This document shows, in pieces, positions 54,476-64,000 of a stretch of 64,000 nt of DNA. The first letter of the stretch is position 1. Each line of letters begins with the position of its first letter. The DNA is taken from positions 682,001-746,000 of the forward strand of contig JAJFPB010000003.1 of NCBI GenBank assembly GCA_020881915.1, in the 5' to 3' direction. A program made the translations under genes and the position numbers. This stretch comes from Paramyrothecium sp. XJ0827. Lineage: Eukaryota; Ascomycota; Sordariomycetes; Hypocreales; Stachybotryaceae. Below the pieces are notes generated by a model that was given only the letters and a program-made list of their open reading frames with translations, had not been told where the DNA came from and searched no databases.

Positions 54476-56395
54476 TCAGGACCATCTTGGTTCGATCCTG
54501 GGCGCCGCCGTCTGCGTGGGGAAGACGAGGCGCTCGTCAAATCCGACACAAACCCACGTGTCGATCTGCAGGTTGCGGCACTCGCTGCCTACAGACGGGT
54601 TCCACTTGTAAAAATCGGCCGAGCTGACCTTCTGCGAGCTGATGACGCCGGCGCAGCTGTCGCCTCGGACGACTTTATAGAACTTGTTGCACCCTTCCGT
54701 GATGCCTGACTGGACGGGCTGTGGCGTCGTCACTGGGTCTGGGTCAATCTCAACGTCGTAGACGCTGCGGTCGGGTGTGCAGACGGCGGGCGCGCGCGCC
54801 AACGACGTCGGCGACGCCACGGCCGGGTCGTAGATGCAGTGCTTCCGGTACAGGCTCTGGCACGCCACCGGCTGGGCGTACGGGTTGTAGCCTTGGCCAT
54901 AGTCTTCCTCGGTAATCCAGCAGTACCGTAGCCACTCCGCCTCCTTGTCTATTTGGCCCTTGTCGAAGTAGGACGACTCGGTGGGGATAGCGAAGTCCGG
55001 GTCGAAAATCGACGTTACGTTGACAATGCCGTCCGTTGGCGACGTTACTACGTTGCCGGTGGTCCAAGACGAGAACAGAGGAGAGGTACTGTCAATAGGA
55101 TTCGATTAGAGCTTGGCTGAGGCAAGTTGATCATCGATAATGGGATACTAGAGTACTTACAGGGTCCAGGACTGGCGTGATGTCGACGACGGCCCCGTGG
55201 GAAAATCGTACTGGCCAGGCGCCCTATAGAGTGATTAGATATCGCAAGGCGTGGTTTAATCCTGACTATAACTTACTCAATGCAGACGTGTCGCCCAGCG
55301 AGAGCGTCGAGGTTCGGTGTGAGCCTGATGTCACAAGCGGATCGAAGCGTGCTGACATCACAAAATTGCATCAGTCAAAAGAACAGCGGCAAAGCACTTT
55401 CCGAAACGGAAAGAGAACTTGGAAGCCTACTTACGGGTTCCATGAGGTTAGCTGGACGACGGTCACGCCCGAGTTGCCTATAATGTCCTCGCACGTCTGG
55501 CCCTTCTTGATGGTGGTCAGCTTGCACTTGTCCTGGATGCACAGGCTCATGCCCGCCACGAGCGTGTCACACTTGTAGTCGAGGTTGTTGACGTCGACGA
55601 GGCGGTCCGTAGACATGGACTGAGAGAGTGAGATGGACTCGCACGTGTCCCCCTGCTTGGACGTGTACTTGGTCCCGGCGCACGTCGGCGCGGTCGGCGG
55701 CACAGCCGTCGAGCTCGACCCGCCGCCGCCGCTTGTCGCTGTGGGAGGCGTTGATGTGAACGTGAAGGGGTACTTGGTAGGGTTCACCGAGCACATAGAC
55801 AAGAGTTCACTGAAGGCCTCTCCGGGCAGTTTGCCGCGCCCGTAGTCCATCTCCTGCATCGTTGCGCCGTACTTGAGGTAGCAGTCGGAGCAGGCGTCCT
55901 TTTTGCCCGCGTACATATCGGCCAAGCAGTAGCCATCGCTGCGTTTGGCGTTGCGTTAGATCTCGGCCTGATTAACAGGACAGCAGCATATCCGAGGAAG
56001 GGGGAGGCTCACGAGTCCCTGGTGCACACGAGCTTGTGTGCCCACACCAGGCCGTCCGCGATGGATTTGCCGGTGTTCAGCACGGAGCTGTTGTGGTGAA
56101 AATTGTACGGCGTCGTGCCGCAGCCGTTGACGACGGCCGTCCTAAAGCTTTGCAGGGATGCGGAACACGTCGTGCCGCAGTAGGCGTCCGCCGCCTGCCC
56201 GATCACGACCTCGCCCACGGCGGCCTTGTGCGGCTGCACCAGGTAGTCGGTATCGCAGGTGATGTTCTGCGTCAGCACCGTCCTGCATCGATTCGGCACG
56301 CTCGAGGGGATCTCGCCAGGGGCATTCCACAGCCTTATGGCGCCCACGTTGGTCACCAGCAGCGCGGCCGCCGAGAGAGTCTGCAAAATTGCCAT
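54476..56395 (-). CDS. Secreted multi-LysM protein
   Basis: Five minus-strand exons (56395-56013, 55938-55435, 55324-55277, 55223-55161, 55088-54476) give 536 residues. Introns are 53-110 bp. The tiny 48- and 63-bp exons are needed to complete a LysM domain and the linker. A signal peptide (MAILQTLSAAALLVTNVGA) is followed by a cysteine-rich N-terminal region of about 130 residues. LysM domains lie at about 217-262 (KYTSKQGDTCESIS), 267-312 (TIKKGQTCEDI...AGRHVCI) and near the C-terminus (YKVVRGDSCAGV...WNP). LysM domains bind chitin oligomers or peptidoglycan. In fungi such proteins protect hyphae from chitinases or dampen plant chitin sensing. Grouping with a class C chitinase suggests a shared role in chitin handling (inference). 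Confidence 0.88.
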
Positions 56396-58105
56396 TTCTA
56401 TACGGTTTCCAGCACGGAGGCTGGCGCTGGGTAGGTGGTGAAGATAGGGTAAAATCTGATGTTGGAAAGAAAGTCGCGATTCACTACGCTACTTAGGCAC
56501 GGTAAAGACAACACCATGCTAGCTCAGCAAGCCACCCTCGCTCTCTGCCTCCCCCTCCCCCTCTGCCATTAGATGCCGTATCATGTTCTCGGATGAGACC
56601 CTGTTGAAGAGAGCCTAGGAATGGCATGGGAGTGACGCCCCTGCCTATCTCCTGTGGATAAGGAGACCCCTCTTCCCTCCATCCACTCCACCAGCCCACC
56701 ACGCAAGGGCTTACAACGATATGTCTCCAGGACCCCAAGTCGTAGTGGCTTATTACCCAGTCTTGTTGGTTCTATCTGGAGGCTTTTCGGTCCGGGTCTA
56801 GGTGTAAAGAAATATCCCTCGCTACCCTGTTGCCAGTTTCATTGGCCGTCCTGCAGAATAAGTAGAGCCAACCTCGAAAATCACTCCCTCATAGACTTGT
56901 TGTGACCCGTATCGCTGACTCTTGGCATAGCATGTTGGTCAAACTCGTGCATGCAGATCTTCAATCCTTGGACGCTCGGACGGTTGGGTTGCTGAAGAAC
57001 AGAAGATTGGGAACCTGGAATTGGCGTTAGTAGCAAGCTGTTGGTTGTTTGCTTGGCACTCTTTTCTTAGAAATACGTAGTCATGCGGCGCAATCCTTGC
57101 TAGTTAGGGGCCGACTTTGAGAAATAGGCCTATCATGAACCCCGGAGTAAGGGTTGGTTTGGATAGAACCGTCATTTCATGGCCAGCTCAATATTGGGGA
57201 ACCGACAACCAACATGCAGAATATGTATTGCAACCCACCACATTTTGACCGATGCGCGTGATGTGCGTGATGTGCGCCCTTTGGATTCATAATATCGGTG
57301 TAGGTTGTGCTGTTGGCCGTGAAAATCCTTCACGTCAGACAATCTTGGACTAACCAGAGTTGAGCATATCGCCACCTCCGCGACCCTCATCATCCAAGCG
57401 GTTAAGTCACCTTTGGTACCTTTGAATTATACGGCCGTAAGGATGATCAGTGCAGATGATTCGAAGCAGAAAAAACGGCATCGCAAAACCGCATCATCAC
57501 GAATAAATCGTGCATTAAGCGATGGCTCTACTTGAGTTATCTATCAGTGCAGAAGAGACCAATCTCCAACAAGCTTTGCAATTTCCTTGGGGGATAGCAA
57601 TAGCTCAAGTTTGCGGTGTTGGCTTCGTGGTCACCACTTTGCCACGTCAAAAGACGGGTCAGATGCAGCCGAGGCCGCCAAAGGCCCTCATCTCAACTCT
57701 CTGGAATTATTCCTGCCAAGCAAACGTTCGGATGTTCGCCGGGGCTTGAATCCTAATAGCAAGACTCGAGCCATGTACGAGTGTGGTTGGAAAAGCTCTC
57801 CGCTTTGAACCTGCGTTGTACTTCAGTGTATCCACCTTGTACTGATCTAGATCATCCCTGCCTTTCTCCTTGTTCATTCCGGAAGGCCATACCAAAGGGG
57901 AAATCGCCGATCACCGACGACACGGCGGATTGTCCGTCACTCCAACTTACAGGGTCGTGAGTACCTATTAAAAAGAACAGAATCCATCACCCCGAATGCC
58001 CTAAATCAGTTGTGATCGGTGCCACCGTCCTCCAGCTGAATATCGTGGAAGCAAACCCCCTGGACACCGTCTCCACCAGGTTCCAGACAACTGCTTACCA
58101 ACAAG
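56396..58105. other. Shared divergent region between two LysM genes
   Basis: 1.7 kb between the divergent LysM gene starts, so both promoters lie here. A short tandem GATGTGCGT-like repeat occurs at about 57257-57275. I see no gene. The 73-75-codon frames near 57522-57808 overlap each other in different frames and lack features. Confidence 0.5.
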
Positions 58106-59798
58106 ATGTTCACCAACTCTCTTGGCCTCATGGTTGCGGCGCTGCCATTGAGCCTGGCAGTGGTCGCCCAGCACATTGTGCGTGACAACACGACAAGCTC
58201 AGCAGTCGTCCCAGCTACTGTTGAGGGTTCAGCCAGGCGCCTCCGGGGTCCTGATCCCGAGCTGCCTTTCGATCCCAATACAACACCACACTGTACCTAT
58301 TGGGTCGACAACACTGGCAGTGAAGTTTGCCAAGATATCCCTGCCTGGTGGGGGATTACGATGGCGGATTTTATAAGATGGGTATGTATTACCTAGCCCC
58401 TTTTATTGCTATGGCGTTAGATGAGCTACTGCTGACATATCTTTGAAGAACCCTTCCGTCACAGCTAATTGTGGAAACTTCCTAGTTGGCCGCTCATACT
58501 GTGTTGAGGCTTTCGGCGAGCCCCCTGTGGTTACCACTGGCCCCATCACCACCACAACCACCACAGCTGTCTCGTCCACTTCAGCCACTGGGAATGGCAT
58601 AAGTACGCCAGAGCCTATCCAGCCAGGTATTCCAGGCAACTGTGACGCTTTCCACAAAGTCAAGTCAGGCGACGGCTGCGGAGCCATCGCCGCAAGTTAT
58701 GGCATTAGCGTTGCGCAGCTTCTGCAGTGGAACCCCGAAATTGGGTCAAATTGTCAGTTCCTTTGGCTGGACTACCACATTTGCGTTAGCATTGTTGGTG
58801 TCGAACCTAGCACAAGCAAGTCCCAGCCGCCGTCCACCACGACTGCTCCTGGCAATGGCATCGCAACCCCGGATCCTGTTCAGCCTGGCATTGTTGGAAA
58901 CTGTGATGCATTCCACAAAGTCAAGTCTGGTGATACGTGTGCCGCCCTCGCTACCACGTACGGCGTTAGCATCGCTCAGTTAACTTCATGGAACCCGGAG
59001 ATTGGTTCCAACTGCCAATTTATATGGCTTGACTACCATATCTGCGTCAGCATTATCGGCGTCGGCCCGAGTCGGCCTCCTACCAGCACTACAACTAGGC
59101 CTGGCAATGGTATCGCCACACCAGACCCTGTTCAGCCTGGTATCGTTGGCAACTGTGATGCTTTTCATAAAATCAAGTCCGGTGATACATGTGCCGCCCT
59201 AGCTACCACATACGGCATTAGCGTTGCCCAGCTTACTGCATGGAACACTGAGATCGGATCCAACTGCCAATTCATGTGGCTTGATTATCATATCTGTGTT
59301 AGCATCGTCGGCGTCGGCCCAAGTCAGCCTGCTACAACCACTACTACCACCGGTAACGGTATCGCAACACCTACCCCCATTCAACCTGGCATGGTTGGCA
59401 CTTGCGATGCTTTCCACAAGGTTAAGTCAGGTGACACTTGTGCTGCGATTGCCTCAACCTATGGCATCAGTGTTGCGCAGCTTACCAGATGGAACCCCCA
59501 GATCGGATCCAGCTGTGGTCTGATGTGGCTGGACTATTATCTGTGTGTTAGCATTATCGGAATTCAGCCTACTAGGACGACTAGTAGGCCTGGAAACGGT
59601 ATCGCTACACCCACCCCTACTCAGCCTGGTATGATCAACAACTGCAGGACATTCTACCTTGTCAAGTCAGGCGATACCTGCGCTACTTTAGCTCAGAGGG
59701 CTGGCGTTACTGTAGCTACCTTTATTAGCTGGAATACAGGAGTTGGACAGAATTGCCAGTTCCTGTGGCTGAATACTTACTACTGTATTGGCAGATAG
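58106..59798 (+). CDS. Secreted protein with six LysM domains
   Basis: Exons 58106-58381 and 58449-59798 give 541 residues. The 67-bp intron (GTATGT donor) falls inside the first LysM domain. A signal peptide (LMVAALPLSLAVVAQ core) is followed by LysM 1 (about 62-115). Then come five LysM units in tandem, four of them nearly identical, with the pattern CDAFHKVKSGDTCAA...WNPEIGSNCQF.WLDYHICVS. Thr/Pro/Ser-rich linkers containing GNGIATP separate them. Each unit has the cysteines usual in fungal LysM proteins. The role is binding of chitin outside the cell. High repeat similarity suggests recent unit duplication. It is divergent from the other LysM gene. Confidence 0.92.
58590..59795 (+). repeat. 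In-frame tandem repeat, five LysM-linker units
   Basis: Units start at about 58590, 58851, 59103, 59352 and 59592, with lengths of 261, 252, 249, 240 and about 204 bp. Each begins at the GNGI codons of the linker. Length differences lie in the Thr/Pro linker. The second and third units are closest at protein level, and the fifth is the most diverged. Confidence 0.88.
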
Positions 59799-62666
59799 TG
59801 ATTCGAGCGGTTGAGCATGGAGCTGTTACTTAGAGAGGAACCGGGGACGTGGCCGCATAAGGCAGAGATGAAACTTATTTGGCTGTATTTCTCCAAAGTA
59901 TACAACTGTAGAAGATGCTTAATGGAAGAAAAGCACACACAAACTCGGAGACTTCCTTATCAGAGACCTTTTGTCGTGTCCCTCTTGTTGACTTACCTCG
60001 AAAGCTGCGAATGGACATCCTTGTAACTAGTAATAAACAGCGGGCTACCAGCAAAATTTGGATAGCGATACTAATGGCGACTGATCGTGTATTTTTTAGA
60101 TGTAAATAAAGCTGAGCATCTTGTGTTTCATTTGTGTGTTTGCGCGTGATCGAGATTTCGTGGTCGAGATTTTTCTTCACCCCAACCCAAAAGAACTACT
60201 TGATAATCAAAGTGTTCGAGTTGCATCATTCAGCCGAGCTTGTTGGCTTCTAGATGACATGAAAATGACAAAGCGCATTATAAAGAACGCCCACGCAAAC
60301 CCGCAAAGCCTGATGCAGGGCGCCATGGATCTCGAGACTGGTTACCCGCCAATGCCTGCCATCTTGGATGCCTGGGATTTGGTCTACTGAGACTAGCGCT
60401 TGCTTGAAGAAGGCGAAAGCATTCAGGGTGCATATTTGAGGCTCAGCTGCGAGATGGAGAACTGCAGAAACAGAAAGCGCGTCCCAAAGAGCTTATACAC
60501 TGGGGAGATGAGAAGACCGCTCAAAGAACCGCTAAATGGGTTATACCTGTCCTTAAACATCTCTCGTCCGAGGTGATTTCCTAGATGGAGCAATAGGAGG
60601 GTGATATGCCTCTCGCTCTCTGGAAACAGGCTTCTCCCGCTTCACCAACCTGGGTGCAGAAAACCGCTCATAATCAGCAATCATGAGGGCTGGTCTTCTA
60701 CGGATCAAGTTTTTCGAGAAAATTATGGCTACAGATGGGAGTGGATGTGGGAGAATTTTGTGGAAAACACTTCTCCTGTCATACTTTGGAGCCATGAGCT
60801 CCCGCTATCTTATGAAAGCCTGCATTCAATCCATTGCAGGGGGAACCAAGCAATTTTGAGGTAGCTTTGAACGGGCAAATGGGCTCCTGTGCTTCCTGCA
60901 AGTGCCCCAGCTGATGAAAACGAGCTGCGAAATCGAGCCGCACAAATCCCTAGTTCCGAAACACGATCCTGGAGGAGTTCATACCAACATAATTTAGGCT
61001 ATTTCAACAGTGCTGCAAATCGCTTTCTTTCCCTGTTCTATTGCGGAATACGTTTATTATGCTCGACTCCGAACCTATTCCCCGAGACCTTTGGAGGGGC
61101 CGTCAATACTAGTACAGACATCTTCTGGGTATGAAATTATGACGTCGATCACAAGCCCTCAAAGAGCAATACAGAACCAAACGGGGAGGATAAGTGTGAG
61201 GGTTGTGTCAGGGTACCGATCAATTGTCTGGATGCATGGTTCTATGCAGCTCGCTGAGAGGGAGTCAGTCGTAGGGGCATGTGGCTCAAAGCACAGAGCT
61301 ACCCCGAAGAATATTGATTCGCTATACCAGACCAATGAAAGCTTGGAAACATGAGCCGTACACCGAGGGCATAGTCCCCAAGGCTCCCGGCTACTAGCAA
61401 TAACGCTAGTTGTGTCAGCCGCGATGAATGGAAGCCTAGGATGTCTTGGCCTATGCCACAGACTATTTGAATTATAGATATCCGCTGTCCCAATAGCTCG
61501 TCCAGATTGTTAGCACAAAATAGCTTTGAGACCACAGTTCTTGACTCTTCGTTTAATTCCATCAGGATGCGTCGAAAATAAGTAAGTTTATATGAGGACT
61601 TCGGCAAGCAGCATCGTAGGAGGTCAGATTGCGATGACTCCTTTTGAACCTGACAACAGGCTCGGGATCACATTGGAATGCCATCTTATGATTGTGGCGA
61701 GCCCTATATTGCTCGCTAGAAACTTTCAATAAAATTCTGCTCGTGTGGGATGTTTGGGTGAGCTGCAGAAATGGCGGTTTCTAGGTGACTAGACATTGAT
61801 GTATGTACAAAGTCCCATCGCTCCATCATTTGTTCATTACTATGGCGGTCAATTGGGCGATAGATTATATGTAATGGCTAGCAAGCTCATCCATTTATTG
61901 CGGTTGTCATTAAACTCTTTGCGAACGAAGAACCGGAATACCAGCTCAATGGCTACTGATATGCTTGAGGAAATTCAGATTGGATTCGCGCCACGAACAA
62001 ACCTCGTGATTTGGGTCTACTGTGTGCCGTTCGCGCCTAGGAGGATATCACAGGAATTGTATCGGCCTGACTGCATAGATCTGGGAAAGAATAAGGCCAC
62101 CTGGAGAAGTCAGGCACAAATGCAACACCAACTCCGATCTCACAGTTCCCTATCTGGTCTAGAGCAGCCGTTCGGCCGAAGCTAAAGCAGCTCTTCACCT
62201 TTACTCCAATCCGCGATTCGTTATTCAATGGGGACAATTGGCCAATCCCATAAAGATTCTCCGTGAGGGGTTTTTCTTGTCGACTCGCATCCCCCCGGAC
62301 CAGGAGGGCCACTTGGGGAATGAGGGGCGGGAGAGTGGGTAAATCGTCACCGTCTTACCTGAATTGGCATTCTCGGAAGCCGGCTGCCCGGGCTCGATTT
62401 CATTCGGTTCCTGGTTCACGGGAAATCAGCCCGCAAATGCCTACTTGAGCGACGGTCAACTTCAGTCCTTGCAGTATGCATTCTTGACGCCATGGAGCAG
62501 TCCGAAATGGGACATGGGGCCCTTGGGTGCGGGGGAAGACGACATATATACACCTCGCACGCGGATGTGCTCAATGCTGAGCAACGGGGTGCTCGTCTCG
62601 CTCATGGTCAATTCGGTGTGAGTGTTTTACTTTGTTTTCGAGGAGTCTGTACCGCCCACGCCAAAC
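59799..62666. other. Gene-poor interval, 2.9 kb
   Basis: No supported gene. A 102-codon minus-strand frame (61299-61607) and a 114-codon plus-strand frame (61010-61354) overlap and show no recognisable feature, though the minus frame has protein-like composition and could be a relic. The right end is the esterase promoter. Confidence 0.45.
62545..62550 (+). promoter_or_regulatory. TATA-like box of the esterase gene
   Basis: TATATA lies 117 bp upstream of the esterase start. Role is inferred from sequence and position. Confidence 0.4.
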
Positions 62667-63786
62667 ATGAAGGTTTTCGTACTTGCCGTGCTGGCTTCTG
62701 CTGTCACGGCGGCCACTCTCCCCAACCACGTGAGGGCAAATGCACCGGTCAGTCCGCCCCTATTGAAAGCAAGATGAATTCCAACTTAACACGTTGCAAC
62801 AGACCTATCGATTCGTCGGTCGAGTGAACCCGGAGACCAAGGAACTGACGTGGCCAAGCACTGGTGTGGCATTCACCTTCACTGGCACCACGGCGTCCAT
62901 CAACATCAACAGTGTCAGCGGCGCAACCAGTGTGAACCTGTACATTGATGACAACGAGCCAATCATCATTCCGAATGTGAACGGGACCTCGATCCCAATC
63001 CCCAAGCTGCCCCAGGGAACCCACAAGGTGGAGCTGCGTAAACGCTCGGAGACCTACTTTGGCACATTTCGCATCACCGATGTGACCACCGACGGCGCCT
63101 TCGTGGAGGATCTGGCTCCCGAGCGCAAGATTGAAATCATTGGCGATTCCATCTCCGTCGGCTATGGCCTGGACGGCGTCCTGCCTTGCACGGACTCAGC
63201 TGTGCTGCAAAACAACCCAAAGACATACGGTGCCTTGGCTGCCAGGGCTTTGGGCGCCGACTACAGTGTCGTGGCCTGGAGCGGCAAAGGCCTGATCCGC
63301 AACTACGCAAGCTCGCCTCCCGATCCTCTTCCGCCCATGCCCGTCGTCTACACCCGCTACGGCGCCTACGATGCGGACAACAGTTTCACGTTCCCCTCCA
63401 CTTGGGTGCCAGACGCTGTTGTTATCAACCTCGGCACAAACGACTTCAGCTACCTTGGCGTGCGCGATCCCGTCAACCCAGCAGACCTTGTTGATGCGCT
63501 CGTGGAGCTCACAAAGAAAGTCTACTCCAACTACCCGGAGGCACAATTCTTCTTTGTCTCGTCTCCGCTGCTCAACGATGGCTATCCTCCCGGCGACGCG
63601 CAGAAGTCCACTCACATCAAGGTGCTCCAGGACTCCATCAAGAAACTCTGCGGTGTGAGAATTCATCTCGTAGATTGGCCATCGCAAGGCGCCGATGTTG
63701 GTTGTGATTACCACCCCAATGCCGCTACCCAGGCTATTGGTGCTTCCTTGCTAGAGGATTCGATCAGGTCCGCACTGGACTGGTAA
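62667..63786 (+). CDS. Secreted SGNH-fold esterase (CE2/acetylxylan-esterase-like)
   Basis: Exons 62667-62747 and 62803-63786 give 354 residues. The 55-bp intron (GTCAGT donor) follows the signal peptide exon (MKVFVLAVLASAVTAA). Residues about 30-125 form an N-terminal beta domain as in CE2 carbohydrate esterases. The SGNH catalytic blocks follow: IIGDSISVGYG with nucleophile Ser, WSGKG, VINLGTNDF with the Asn, and DYHPN near the C-terminus with the catalytic His. Family members remove acetyl groups from xylan, glucomannan or related sugars outside the cell. A second Asp before the His is present (GCDYH). No carbohydrate-binding module is attached. Confidence 0.92.
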
Positions 63787-64000
63787 ATGATGCTTGAAAA
63801 AATCTAGCCTATGAATTTTGGATAGACAAATCGAGAGTATTCCTTTGGACCAGCCTTCTTTTGGCACGTAAAATTGCCCTTCATAAATGATGGAACTCAA
63901 TGAAGGATCCATCTCTCACTTACAACCCAGTGATGATTATCCACTCTCGAGCAGTAGTTTCAGTTCATCAAATTCTAGCACAATCAATTGCTTGAACACC

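Overview
The window looks like genomic DNA of a filamentous ascomycete (Pezizomycotina, most likely a sordariomycete). This rests on short GT-AG introns (about 50-145 bp) with CTRAY-like branch sites, and on fungal-specific families: a HET-domain protein, a CFEM/Pth11-type receptor, a YAT-type amino-acid permease, a long-tailed MIP channel, CBM18-GH18 class C chitinase and multi-LysM proteins. All gene models were built by hand from splice signals and reading-frame continuity. No database was consulted. Family names are recognition from motifs.

Layout. 0-10 kb: 3' part of an amino-acid permease, a two-exon flavin-dependent halogenase-like enzyme with a cysteine-rich tail, and two membrane proteins of unknown role. 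12-24 kb: a HET-domain gene, an aquaglyceroporin-like channel with an altered second NPA region, a CFEM receptor and a secreted GH16 glucanase. 24-30 kb: an NCS1 nucleobase/hydantoin-type permease and a 999-residue hydantoinase/DUF917 fusion, divergently transcribed from a shared 869-bp region with five GATA-factor motifs. This looks like a nitrogen-scavenging pair. 30-38 kb: a nuclear-looking basic protein, a secreted or anchored protein, a complete three-exon cytochrome P450 and a small three-exon secreted protein resembling a beta/gamma-crystallin fold.

39-60 kb is the most striking part. A chitin-oriented locus holds a very large CBM18-GH18 chitinase gene (about 1,925 codons before interruption), an unrecognised 288-residue protein, and two multi-LysM proteins. 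A 6,153-bp Ty1/copia retrotransposon (43720-49872) sits inside the chitinase coding sequence, in the same orientation. Its two 141-bp LTRs are identical, it is flanked by a 5-bp GTACC duplication, and its primer site matches the anticodon half of initiator tRNA-Met. The insertion leaves a secreted catalytic half (569 codons plus stop) and a 3' half that begins with an in-frame ATG just beyond the 3' LTR. Despite identical LTRs, the retrotransposon coding region carries one in-frame TGA and three single-base frame breaks.

The window ends with a secreted SGNH-fold esterase. Intergenic spaces are long (several of 1-3 kb) and hold little I can support beyond a few microsatellites and TATA-like boxes. 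I found no tRNA, rRNA or CRISPR array.
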